A stretch of 64,000 nucleotides of DNA. It comes from Duganella sp. Root336D2. Lineage in GTDB: Bacteria > Pseudomonadota > Gammaproteobacteria > Burkholderiales > Burkholderiaceae_D. The DNA lies in assembly GCF_001425005.1 (NCBI RefSeq), contig NZ_LMDB01000035.1, positions 199,005 to 263,004 of the forward strand. Direction: 5' to 3'. The translations under genes and the position numbers were made by a program. Positions 56,085-64,000 of the stretch are shown here, piece after piece (position 1 is the first letter of the stretch; every line of letters begins with the position of its first letter). The notes beneath the pieces were generated by a model. It did no database searches and was not told the origin of the DNA. It worked only from the letters and a program-made list of their open reading frames with translations.

Positions 56085-58886
56085 ATGCTCAACTTCGAAC
56101 GGTCCGGCTTAAGCCAGAAACTGACCATCATCTCCGTGCTCACCACCGGCAGCGCCTTGCTGCTGGTGTTCGTGGCATTCGCCGTCGCGTCCATCCTTTC
56201 CCACACCAGCGAGGAGCGCAAGCAGCTTACCTCGCTGGCTGATGTCATCGGCGCCAACAGCGTCGCTTCCCTGCTCTATTCCGACCGGCCGACGGCCGAA
56301 CAGGCCCTGGCTGCGTTGGCGGTGAAAAGCGACATCACGCGCGCTGCCCTGTTCGACCGCGACGGCGAACTGTTTGCCTCCTACCCTGCCCTGCGCCAAC
56401 TGGGGCCCGCCGCGTTGGACGCGGCGCGCCTTAAGCAACTGGCGTCCGGCGAACTGGCTGAACGCGACGGTCCGCCCTGGGCGCCGCTGTTGCGGCTCTA
56501 TCGGCCGGTGCGGGTGCGCCAGCATGTCATCGGGGCGGTGATGATCGAGGCCGGCCAGGCCTCGCTGTGGCTGGGCATCCTGCGCAACCTTGGCATTACG
56601 GCAGCCGCCACCGCGTCCTCGTTCGGGCTGGCGCTGGTGCTGTCGGCGCGCTTCCGCGAAGGCATTGCGGCGCCCATCGCGCAATTGATCGCGGCGGCGG
56701 ATAAGGTCAGCAGCAGCCAGACCTACGCCCAGGTGCAGCACCAGCGCAGCGATGAACTGGGTACGCTGATCGATAGTTTCAACGGCATGCTGGCGCAGAT
56801 CGAGAACCGCGACACCAAGCTGGCCCAGTACCGCGGCGAGCTGGAACGGCAGGTCAGCATCCGCACCGCGCAGCTGGAAAAGGCCAAGGATTCAGCGGAG
56901 GCGGCCAGCCAGGCCAAGAGCGCCTTCCTGGCCAATATGTCGCACGAAATCCGCACGCCGATGAACGGGGTGCTGGGCATGGCGGAGCTGCTGGCGGCAA
57001 CCGAGCTCACCGAAACCCAGCGCCATTACACCAGCATGGTGCGCCGCTCGGGCGAGCACCTGCTGGTGATCATCAACGACATCCTCGATTTCTCCAAGGT
57101 CGAAGCGGGCAAGCTGACCGTTGAATACATCAACTTCAACCTGCGCGAGCTGCTGGACGATATCGAAAACGTGTTCGCGCCACAGGCCCAGGCCAAGGGC
57201 ATTGAAATGGAGTTCGCAGTGGCGAACAACATCCCGCTGGCGATCTGCGGCGATCCGAACCGGCTGCGGCAGGTGATCGTCAACCTGCTGGGCAATGCGG
57301 TCAAGTTCACCGACCAGGGGCGGATCAAGGTGGCGGTACGGGTGGCGGAGGAGGATGCGCAGTCGGCGCGGCTGCGGCTTGAAGTGCACGATACCGGCAT
57401 CGGCGTGACGCGCGAGGCACGGGCGCACATCTTCGACTCATTCTCGCAGGGCGATGGTTCGACTACGCGCAAGCACGGCGGCACCGGACTTGGCCTGGCG
57501 ATTTCCAAGCAGCTGGTGGAGCTGATGGGAGGCACGATCGGGGTCGACAACGCGCTGGGGCGCGGTTCGGTGTTCTGGTTCACCGTGCAATTCGACAAGC
57601 GGCGCGTGGATGCGGATGATGCGGGCTTCCAGCAGAAGCCAACCAAGGGCCTGCGCGCACTGGTGGTCGACCGGCAGGCTGAAAGCGCGCTGGCGCTGCA
57701 ACGCTTGCTGGCGCGCTGGCATTTGCAAGGCAATTGCGTGCCCAGCGCAGCGGATGCCTTGCGTGAACTGCACGCGGCGGCCATGCGCGGGATGCCCTAT
57801 GACGTGGCATTGCTCGAGATGGGGCTGGACGATATCGGCGGGCTGGCGCTGGCGGCCGAAATCAAATCCGATCCTGATATTTCTTCGGTGCGCCTGATCT
57901 TGCTGGCCTCCGAGCGCAATGCGGCGGACCAGGTGCAACGCCGCGCCGCAGGCGTGGCTTTCCAGCTGATCAAGCCAGTGCGCGAACCGGACCTTTACGA
58001 CTGCATCGTGACGCCGGCGCGCGCCAATGAAGGGGTGGGCGCGGCGGGACTGGCCGGCATTCCGTCATCGCAGTCCTCGCCGCGGCCGCGGCACGGCCAG
58101 CGGCCGCGCGCCCTGCTGGCCGAGGATAATCCGGTAAACGTGGAGGTGGCGTCGGCCATGCTGCGCGGCCTGGGCATGGAGGTGGCCTGCGCCGCCAACG
58201 GCGAAGAGGCGCTTGCCGCCGTGCGGGCCGGCGATTACGACCTGGTCCTGATGGACTGCATGATGCCGGTCATGGACGGCATGGCCGCTACCGCCGAAAT
58301 CCGCCGCCTGGAGCAGCAGCGCGGCCGGACACGCACGACACCCATCGTCGCCATCACGGCCAACGCGCTGCAGGGCGACCGCGAACGCTGCCTGGCCGCT
58401 GGGATGGACGACTACATCAGCAAGCCTTTTTCACAGCAGGCACTGGCCGACACCCTCGGGCGCTGGATTGCCCTGCCGCGTCCAACTCGCGCTCCCGAAG
58501 CGCAGGCCGCCGCGCCGGGCCAGGCCACTCCCGCAACCATCAACCAGCTCGCGCTTGACGCCATCCGCGCCCTCAGTGCCGAGCAAGGAGAGCTATTACT
58601 GCAACGCGTCCTGACCACCTTCCTGCAAGACACCCCCCGCCAACTCACAGCTCTGCACGCAGCGGTCGCAGACAGCGACCCATCCACCATCCGCAAGACC
58701 GCCCACAGCCTGAAATCCAGCAGCGCCAACGTCGGCGCCGACACGCTGGCCAGGCTGTTCAAGGAACTGGAACAGATGGCACGCGCCGGCCGTACCGACG
58801 GCGCGGCCGGCCTGATGGCGCAACTGGAGCGCGAATTCCAGTCAGTCCGGCATTCGCTCAGTATCATCCTGCCGAAGGGAGCATGA
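56085..58886 (+). CDS. Hybrid sensor histidine kinase with pseudo-receiver, receiver and HPt
   Basis: 933 residues. Membrane helix at ~13-35, a CHASE8-like sensor (~40-155), second helix (~158-185), HAMP (~185-240), HisKA with H287 in NMSHEIRTPMNG, HATPase (~400-510), a first receiver-like domain whose phospho-Asp position reads E578 (LLEMGLDD), an intact receiver with D724 in VLMDCMMPVMDG, and an HPt domain with H874 in TAHSLKSSSA. A BarA/GacS-like phosphorelay. Operon with the REC-GGDEF-EAL gene, 4 bp away. Confidence 0.9.
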   Translation: MLNFERSGLSQKLTIISVLTTGSALLLVFVAFAVASILSHTSEERKQLTSLADVIGANSVASLLYSDRPTAEQALAALAVKSDITRAALFDRDGELFASYPALRQLGPAALDAARLKQLASGELAERDGPPWAPLLRLYRPVRVRQHVIGAVMIEAGQASLWLGILRNLGITAAATASSFGLALVLSARFREGIAAPIAQLIAAADKVSSSQTYAQVQHQRSDELGTLIDSFNGMLAQIENRDTKLAQYRGELERQVSIRTAQLEKAKDSAEAASQAKSAFLANMSHEIRTPMNGVLGMAELLAATELTETQRHYTSMVRRSGEHLLVIINDILDFSKVEAGKLTVEYINFNLRELLDDIENVFAPQAQAKGIEMEFAVANNIPLAICGDPNRLRQVIVNLLGNAVKFTDQGRIKVAVRVAEEDAQSARLRLEVHDTGIGVTREARAHIFDSFSQGDGSTTRKHGGTGLGLAISKQLVELMGGTIGVDNALGRGSVFWFTVQFDKRRVDADDAGFQQKPTKGLRALVVDRQAESALALQRLLARWHLQGNCVPSAADALRELHAAAMRGMPYDVALLEMGLDDIGGLALAAEIKSDPDISSVRLILLASERNAADQVQRRAAGVAFQLIKPVREPDLYDCIVTPARANEGVGAAGLAGIPSSQSSPRPRHGQRPRALLAEDNPVNVEVASAMLRGLGMEVACAANGEEALAAVRAGDYDLVLMDCMMPVMDGMAATAEIRRLEQQRGRTRTTPIVAITANALQGDRERCLAAGMDDYISKPFSQQALADTLGRWIALPRPTRAPEAQAAAPGQATPATINQLALDAIRALSAEQGELLLQRVLTTFLQDTPRQLTALHAAVADSDPSTIRKTAHSLKSSSANVGADTLARLFKELEQMARAGRTDGAAGLMAQLEREFQSVRHSLSIILPKGA

Positions 58887-58890
58887 AATC

Positions 58891-60978
58891 ATGGCAGCGC
58901 TCTATTCACCCAAACGCGGCACCGTGCTGGTGGCTGATGACGATCCTGTCATGCGCCTGTTAATGCTTGAAATGCTGGCCCAGGTCGGGCTCGACGCGGT
59001 GGAAGCGAGCGACGGCCGCGCCGCTATTACCAGTTTCCGCGACAATGCGCCGGACCTTGTGCTGCTCGACGTCGACATGCCGCTGCTTGACGGCTTCTCG
59101 GTCTGCCGCGCCATCCGCAAGCTGGAAAGCTCGTCCCACATCCCCGTCATCATGGTCACCGGCGGCGACGACCTGGAAGCCGTCACCCAGGCGTATGAAG
59201 CCGGCGCCACCGACTTCGTCTCCAAGCCGATCAACTGGCCCATCCTGGGCCACCGCGTGTTGTACGTACTGCGTGCCAGCGATGCCATCGCCCGCCTGCG
59301 CATTGCCGATGCCCACAACCGCGCCGTGCTGGCGGCCATCCCCGACACCTTCTTCCGCCTCAGCGCCGACGGCTACTATCTCGATTACGAACAAGGCCAC
59401 GAGCCCGGCGCCGATTTTGCCAGCCGCGAATGCGTGGGCCGCCACATCCGCGAGGTACTGCCGGCGCCGATCGCAAGCCGCATGCTGGAGCAGCTGTCGG
59501 CCGTGCTGCACTCCACTTCCGTGCACTCGGTCGATTACGAGCTGGCGCGCGACGGCGTTGGCCACCACTTTGAAGCGCGGCTGGTCAGCACGGTGTCCGG
59601 CGAAGTCCTCGGCCTGGTGCGCGACATCAGCGAACGCAAACGCACCGAAGAGCAGATCCGCAAGCTGGCCTACTGCGATAGCCTGACCGGCATCCCCAAC
59701 CGCCAGGCCTTCCTTGAAACGCTGGAACGCGAACTGGAGCGCTCGCAACGCGAGCAGCGCAAGTTCGCCATCCTGTTCATGGACCTGGATTCCTTCAAGC
59801 GCATCAACGACACGCTGGGCCACAACGTCGGCGACCTGCTGCTGCAGATCGTCACCGAACGCCTGCGCGAGACCATTCGTCCCAGCGACCACCTGTGCAG
59901 CCTGGCGCGCCTGGGCGGCGATGAATTCACTATCCTGTTGCCCGATATCGAACGGGTGGACGACGCATTGGCCGTGGCGCACCGCGTGAAGGATGCCATG
60001 CGCCGCCCCTTCAACCTGGACGGCCACGAGATCTTCGTCACCGCCAGCATCGGCATCTCGCTCTATCCCGAAGACGGCGAAGACTGCACCTCGCTGCTGA
60101 AATTCGCCGACACCGCCATGTACCACGCCAAGAACTGCGGCAAGAACAACGCCAAGCTTTACAGCTCATCGCTCACGATGCAGATCATGAGCCACGTCAA
60201 GCTGGAAGTGGGCTTGCGCAAGGCCTTGCAGAACAACGAGCTATACCTGCTGTACCAGCCGCAAGTCGACGTCCCGACGACACGCGTGGTCGGCGTGGAA
60301 GCGCTGATACGCTGGCGCCACCCCGAGCACGGCATCATCCCGCCCACGGAGTTCATTCCGCTGGCGGAGGAAACAGGCTTGATCGTGCCGATCGGCGAAT
60401 GGGTGCTGCGAACCGCATGCGGCCAGGCCCGCGCCTGGCAGCTTGAATGCGAGCGACCGGTCCGCATGGCGATCAACCTTTCCGCGCGCCAGTTCAAGGA
60501 TGAGAACCTCGCCCAGATCGTGCTGGCAGTGCTGCAGGAAACCGGCCTTGATCCCAGCCTGCTGGAACTGGAACTGACCGAAGGCACCTTGATGGACAAC
60601 GCCCTTGCCACGCTGGCCACGCTGGAGCAACTGCGCGGCATCGGCGTATTCCTGTCGATCGACGATTTCGGCACCGGCTATTCGTCCATGAGCTACCTGA
60701 AACGCTTCGACGTACGCGCACTGAAGATCGACAAGAGCTTCATCAGCGGCCTGCCGCAGGACAGCGAGAACGCCGCCATCACGCGCGCCATCATCGCCAT
60801 GGCGCACGGCTTGAAAATGATCGTGGTGGCAGAAGGCGTCGAGACGCCCGAGCAACTGGACCTGCTGAAGCACTACGGCTGCGATATGGCGCAAGGCTAC
60901 CTGCTCGGCCGCCCCGCTTCGCAGGACGCCATCAGCCAGATGCTGGTTTGTGCCGGATCAGGTGCTGCGGCGGTCTAG
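58891..60978 (+). CDS. REC-PAS-GGDEF-EAL response regulator
   Basis: 695 residues. REC domain (~10-125) with phospho-Asp D60 in LVLLDVDMPLLDG, a PAS-like domain (~140-255), GGDEF (~255-420) with intact GGDEF in LGGDEFTILLPD, and EAL (~430-690) with EALIRW and IDDFGTGYSSMSYLKRFD. Both catalytic cores look complete, so it could make and break cyclic-di-GMP under phosphorelay control from the preceding hybrid kinase. The last 21 bp overlap recR on the other strand. Confidence 0.92.
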   Translation: MAALYSPKRGTVLVADDDPVMRLLMLEMLAQVGLDAVEASDGRAAITSFRDNAPDLVLLDVDMPLLDGFSVCRAIRKLESSSHIPVIMVTGGDDLEAVTQAYEAGATDFVSKPINWPILGHRVLYVLRASDAIARLRIADAHNRAVLAAIPDTFFRLSADGYYLDYEQGHEPGADFASRECVGRHIREVLPAPIASRMLEQLSAVLHSTSVHSVDYELARDGVGHHFEARLVSTVSGEVLGLVRDISERKRTEEQIRKLAYCDSLTGIPNRQAFLETLERELERSQREQRKFAILFMDLDSFKRINDTLGHNVGDLLLQIVTERLRETIRPSDHLCSLARLGGDEFTILLPDIERVDDALAVAHRVKDAMRRPFNLDGHEIFVTASIGISLYPEDGEDCTSLLKFADTAMYHAKNCGKNNAKLYSSSLTMQIMSHVKLEVGLRKALQNNELYLLYQPQVDVPTTRVVGVEALIRWRHPEHGIIPPTEFIPLAEETGLIVPIGEWVLRTACGQARAWQLECERPVRMAINLSARQFKDENLAQIVLAVLQETGLDPSLLELELTEGTLMDNALATLATLEQLRGIGVFLSIDDFGTGYSSMSYLKRFDVRALKIDKSFISGLPQDSENAAITRAIIAMAHGLKMIVVAEGVETPEQLDLLKHYGCDMAQGYLLGRPASQDAISQMLVCAGSGAAAV

Positions 60979-61548
60979 CATGGCGCGGGCGATAGTGCCG
61001 GCGTCGACGTATTCGAGTTCGCCGCCCACCGGCACCCCTCGTGCCAGGCGCGTTACCGCCAGGCCGCGCGCTTTCAGCATTTCACTGATGTAGTGGGCGG
61101 TGGCTTCGCCTTCATTGGTGAAATTCGTTGCCAGCACCACTTCCCCCACCACGCCGTCGGCGGCGCGCGCCAGCAGTTTTTCGAGATGGATGTCTTTCGG
61201 GCCGATGCCGTCCAGCGGCGACAGGCGGCCCATCAGCACGAAGTACAAGCCTTTGTACGTCAGCGTGGATTCGATCATCGCCTGGTCGGCCGGCGTTTCG
61301 ACCACGCACAGCTGGCGCCTGTCGCGCGACTCGTCGACGCAGGTGTCGCAGATCTCGGTTTCGGTGAAGGTGTTGCACAGCGCGCAGTGGTGCACCTGCT
61401 CCACCGCCTGGTACAGGGCGCGCGAGAGCATGGCGGCCCCTTCGCGGTCGTGCTGCAGCAGGTGGAAGGCCATGCGCTGGGCCGACTTGGGACCGACACC
61501 CGGCAGGCGGCGCAGCGCCTCCGTCAAAAATTCAAAGGACTTCGCCAT
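60958..61548 (-). CDS. recR: Recombination protein RecR
   Basis: 196 residues. HhH region (LRRLPGVGPKSAQRMAFHLL), zinc finger CALCNTFTETEICDTC, Toprim domain with VVETPADQ, and the C-terminal GGELEYVDAGT. RecR loads RecA at gaps with RecF/O. Last gene of the dnaX-ybaB-yciI-recR run, 4 bp after yciI. Full length. Confidence 0.97.
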   Translation of the reverse strand: MAKSFEFLTEALRRLPGVGPKSAQRMAFHLLQHDREGAAMLSRALYQAVEQVHHCALCNTFTETEICDTCVDESRDRRQLCVVETPADQAMIESTLTYKGLYFVLMGRLSPLDGIGPKDIHLEKLLARAADGVVGEVVLATNFTNEGEATAHYISEMLKARGLAVTRLARGVPVGGELEYVDAGTIARAMLDRRST

Positions 61549-61552
61549 TGGC

Positions 61553-61843
61553 TCAGGATTGCTTGAAGGCGCTCAGGAAATCGGCCGTCTTGGTTGGCAC
61601 GAATTCGGTGATCGCGTAGCTGGCGGCACCGGCTTCGTTGAACGGGTCCAGCTCGATCACCGCTTCGATATCGGCCCGGCTGTCGGCTGTGGCAAGAATG
61701 ACGCCGCCGGTACGCGGCACCAGGCGTCCAGACATCAGGAACATGCCGTTGGCATATTGCTCGCGCAGGTACTCGCTATGCGCGGCGAGGAGCTTGTCGA
61801 TTTCCTCGGCCGGTTTCAGGTACGTGAGCGTGATGATGAACAT
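61553..61843 (-). CDS. YciI family protein
   Basis: 96 residues, YCII-related ferredoxin-like fold: ITLTYLKPAEEIDKLLAAHSEYLRE and the GVILATADSRADIEAVIELDPF strand. Some members are dehydrochlorinases or have a His-Asp active site, others are uncharacterised. Here it separates recR (4 bp) from ybaB (9 bp) and is probably co-transcribed with them. GGAG-like spacing. Role in the replication operon unknown. Confidence 0.85.
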   Translation of the reverse strand: MFIITLTYLKPAEEIDKLLAAHSEYLREQYANGMFLMSGRLVPRTGGVILATADSRADIEAVIELDPFNEAGAASYAITEFVPTKTADFLSAFKQS

Positions 61844-61852
61844 GATGGTGCT

Positions 61853-62179
61853 TTAGAACGGCATCTTGAAGCCAGGCGGCAGCGGCAGGCCGGCGGTCAG
61901 GCCGCTCATTTTTTCCGAAGCGGTGGATTCGGCCTTGCGCACGGCGTCGTTGAAGGCGGCGGCCACCAGGTCTTCCAGCATGTCCTTGTCGTCGCCCAGC
62001 AGCGATGGGTCGATCGACACGCGCTTGACGTCGTTCTTGCAGGTCATCACGACCTTTACCATGCCGGCGCCGGCCTGGCCCTCGACTTCGATCAGGGCCA
62101 GCGCATCCTGCGCCTTCTTCATGTTGTCCTGCATGGCTTGCGCTTGTTTCATCAGGCCGGCCAGTTGGTTCTTCATCAT
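61853..62179 (-). CDS. ybaB: YbaB/EbfC family nucleoid-associated protein
   Basis: 108 residues (two ATG codons at the start). Central NQLAGLMKQAQAMQDNMKKAQDAL and the terminal GLPLPPGFKMPF are typical for YbaB/EbfC, a small dimeric DNA-binding protein that sits in the dnaX-ybaB-recR operon. GGAG is about nine bases upstream. Confidence is high from sequence and synteny. Confidence 0.94.
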   Translation of the reverse strand: MMKNQLAGLMKQAQAMQDNMKKAQDALALIEVEGQAGAGMVKVVMTCKNDVKRVSIDPSLLGDDKDMLEDLVAAAFNDAVRKAESTASEKMSGLTAGLPLPPGFKMPF

Positions 62180-62216
62180 GGTGTGGTTCTCCGTATTTCG
62201 GTGTTGAGTATCGGGT

Positions 62217-64000
62217 TTAGTGCGCTGGCGTCATCGGCGCCACGATCGAGCCGGGCACGATGAAGGCGCCGAATTCGCGCATCATTGCTTTGATAAATGG
62301 GTCGGCGGCCACTGTTTCTTCAGCAGCGCGCTGGCAGTTCTCGCGGTGGACCTGGGCTTCGACGCTGGTGGTGTACCAGGCCTTGCCGATTTCGGTCTCG
62401 ACGCGTGCGGCGCGGCCGAAGCGTTCGGCCAGCGCGGAGGTCAGCTTTTCAACGTTGGCCGGCGTAGCCCAGGTTTCGATCGGGCAGCGGATGCGGAACA
62501 GCGCCATATTGCCGTCGAATGCGCAGCTTACCAGCTCGGCCTGGGTGGCCAGCTGCTGCGCTACGCCGCGCAATGGCAGGTGGGCGGCCAGTGCCGGCCA
62601 GTTGCCGTCCCAGCCCAGTTCAGGAACCGGGGTGATGACGTATTCGTATGGCGCCTTGGCTGGCGCGGCGGCGCGCTGCTGCGGTGCCGCCTGCGCCATG
62701 CCGGAAATATGGTCGGCGCCGGCCGGCATTGCGGAATCTTCGGAGAAGTCGGTTACCCATGGCGGGAGGTCGTCTTCTTCGGCTTGCTGCTGCACTGGAG
62801 CAGCGCGGCGTTGCTGCGCTTGCTGCGGGGCTTCCATTACGGTGGCGGCGCCGCCCTGCTCATCCCAGGGCGCGCTGGCCGGCGCGGACGGTGCGCTTGG
62901 GGCCGGGGCATCTTCCCACGGTGCCGGCGCGCGTGGTGCGGCCGGCGCGGACGGCATTGCGGCGCGCGGCGCTGCGGATGCCGGCGGCGATGCAGGTGCC
63001 TCGGCTTGCGGCGCTGCCGGACGCGCCGGAGCCGGGGCGCGCTGGCCGGTGCGGGCGGCGGCGGCGGCACGTGCGGCTTCCAATGCAGCGGTGATGGCCA
63101 TCTTTGCAGGGCTCATCGGACGGCTGTCGGCTGCTGGCGCAGGCTGCGGTGCTGGTGCTGGTGCAGGCGCTGCGACAGGCTGCGGCGCGGCGGCGGGCTG
63201 CGCGGGCATTGCCGGAGCGGCTGCGGCGGGTGCGGCGGCCGGAACGCTGGCCAGGTGCGAGGCGCTGGCAGCGTTTGCCGCGGGAGCGGCGGCAGGCGCC
63301 ACTTGCTGGACCGGCGGTGCCGGCGGCACAGGCGGAGCAGCGGTGGTGGACGCAGGCGCCGGCTGGCCGACCGGAACACTCATGCGATCCGCAGTTGCGG
63401 ACGAAGCAGCCATGGCGGCCGCGGCGGCCGCGCGGGCTGGATTCGCGCCGGCTGGACGAGCCGCTACCGGGGCGCTGGCCGGCTGGCCATCTGCCCCACC
63501 GAAGCCGGGCCGAAAGGCAAGCATGCGTAACAGGGTCATGGAGAAGCCGGCATATTCATCCGGCGCCAGCCCCAGTTCATTGCGACCGTGTACCGCGATC
63601 TGGTAATACAACTGCACTTCCTCAGCATCAAACAGGGAAGCCAGCCGCACGACATCGTTATATTCAGGCAGGTCCACAGGCACGGCGGAAGGCACGGTCT
63701 GCGCCAGCGCGATCCGGTGCAGCAAGGTGCCCAGGTCCTGCAAGGCGCCGTTGTAAGACAGTGAGCGCGACGCCATTTCATCGGCAACCGCCATCAGGTC
63801 CGCGCCATCCTTATTGGCCAGCGCGTCCAGCAGGCGCACCAGGTAGGACTGGTCCAGGGCACCCAGCATGCCCTGTACCGCATCCAGCGTCACAGCGCCG
63901 GCGGCGTAGGCAATCGCCTGGTCGGTCAGGGACAGGGCATCGCGCATCGAACCGTGCGCGCCCTGCGCCAACAGGCGCAAGGCCGGCTGCTCGAACACGA
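62217..64000 (-). CDS. dnaX: DNA polymerase III gamma/tau subunit (partial; N-terminus outside window)
   Basis: About 594 C-terminal codons visible; the gene runs past 64000. Contains the end of the AAA+ ATPase module (RDALSLTDQAIAYAAGAVTLDAV, LYYQIAVHGRNELGLAPDEYAGFSMTLLRMLAF), then a ~330-residue Ala/Pro/Ser-rich linker, and a C-terminal tau domain (YEYVITPVPELGWDGNWPALAAHL) for binding polymerase alpha. Loads the sliding clamp and links polymerase to helicase. The linker may hold a slippery frameshift site for gamma, but none was assigned. Confidence 0.93.
   Translation of the reverse strand, partial: VFEQPALRLLAQGAHGSMRDALSLTDQAIAYAAGAVTLDAVQGMLGALDQSYLVRLLDALANKDGADLMAVADEMASRSLSYNGALQDLGTLLHRIALAQTVPSAVPVDLPEYNDVVRLASLFDAEEVQLYYQIAVHGRNELGLAPDEYAGFSMTLLRMLAFRPGFGGADGQPASAPVAARPAGANPARAAAAAAMAASSATADRMSVPVGQPAPASTTAAPPVPPAPPVQQVAPAAAPAANAASASHLASVPAAAPAAAAPAMPAQPAAAPQPVAAPAPAPAPQPAPAADSRPMSPAKMAITAALEAARAAAAARTGQRAPAPARPAAPQAEAPASPPASAAPRAAMPSAPAAPRAPAPWEDAPAPSAPSAPASAPWDEQGGAATVMEAPQQAQQRRAAPVQQQAEEDDLPPWVTDFSEDSAMPAGADHISGMAQAAPQQRAAAPAKAPYEYVITPVPELGWDGNWPALAAHLPLRGVAQQLATQAELVSCAFDGNMALFRIRCPIETWATPANVEKLTSALAERFGRAARVETEIGKAWYTTSVEAQVHRENCQRAAEETVAADPFIKAMMREFGAFIVPGSIVAPMTPAH

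Noticed and set aside
1..64000. CRISPR arrays or cas genes
   Set aside because: No regularly spaced direct repeats and no Cas proteins seen; the only tandem array is the coding repeat at 14195-14425.

Overview
The window is GC-rich chromosomal DNA from a Gram-negative betaproteobacterium. The most likely home is Oxalobacteraceae (Massilia/Duganella/Janthinobacterium type). The reasons are an F-terminated Burkholderiales-type porin, the dnaX-ybaB-recR locus, many DUF883/glycine-zipper/OmpA envelope genes, TonB-dependent sugar uptake, and a GGGTCAGACCC-type inverted repeat typical of that family. This placement rests on gene content and not on a database search.

Layout. 1-8.5 kb is an envelope-stress neighbourhood: two Crp/Fnr regulators, a six-gene minus-strand operon (DUF4398 lipoprotein, DUF4398-OmpA lipoprotein, ferritin-like protein, DUF883/YqjD, YqjE, YqjK-like), an AsmA protein and several glycine-zipper or small membrane proteins. 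8.5-22.5 kb is housekeeping and metabolism: DUF3617 protein, class IV aminotransferase, porin, CoA-transferase, phospholipase D, a repeat-built coiled-coil membrane protein, a metallophosphoesterase/lipid kinase/PAP2 operon, a LysR/alcohol dehydrogenase pair, a PRPP synthetase homologue and an alpha/beta hydrolase. 22.5-30.3 kb is a glycoside-use regulon: TonB receptor, GH1 beta-glucosidase and AmpG-like MFS transporter, divergent from a flavin-dependent halogenase and a LacI regulator, with four LacI-type palindromes. An M23 peptidase and a tRNA-Ser(UGA) follow.

31.6-41.9 kb is a genomic island inserted in the tRNA-Ser gene. A 50-bp exact direct repeat of the tRNA 3' half marks both ends (31558-31607 and 41851-41900). 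Cargo: two overlapping small genes, a DUF932 gene, a tail-to-tail restriction-modification pair, two abutting IS3-family elements, a tyrosine integrase whose 5' end touches an IS, and a type VI secretion (T6SS) cassette of PAAR protein, Tlde1-like effector and periplasmic immunity candidate. Immediately outside attR (42.0-44.5 kb) lie a degenerate third att-like scar and a second T6SS cassette: Hcp, NlpC/P60-like amidase and periplasmic immunity candidate, plus an orphan Cys-His-Asn protein. No T6SS structural genes are present, so these are orphan effector modules stacked at one tRNA hot spot. This is the most interesting part of the window.

44.7-64 kb returns to core genome: YggL, two secreted alpha/beta hydrolases (one lacking the catalytic serine), a solute-binding protein/GGDEF-EAL/HDOD signalling operon, a Cache histidine kinase-NarL pair divergent from cstA-ybdD, a hybrid kinase with a degenerate receiver followed by a REC-PAS-GGDEF-EAL protein, and the dnaX(partial)-ybaB-yciI-recR operon running off the right edge.
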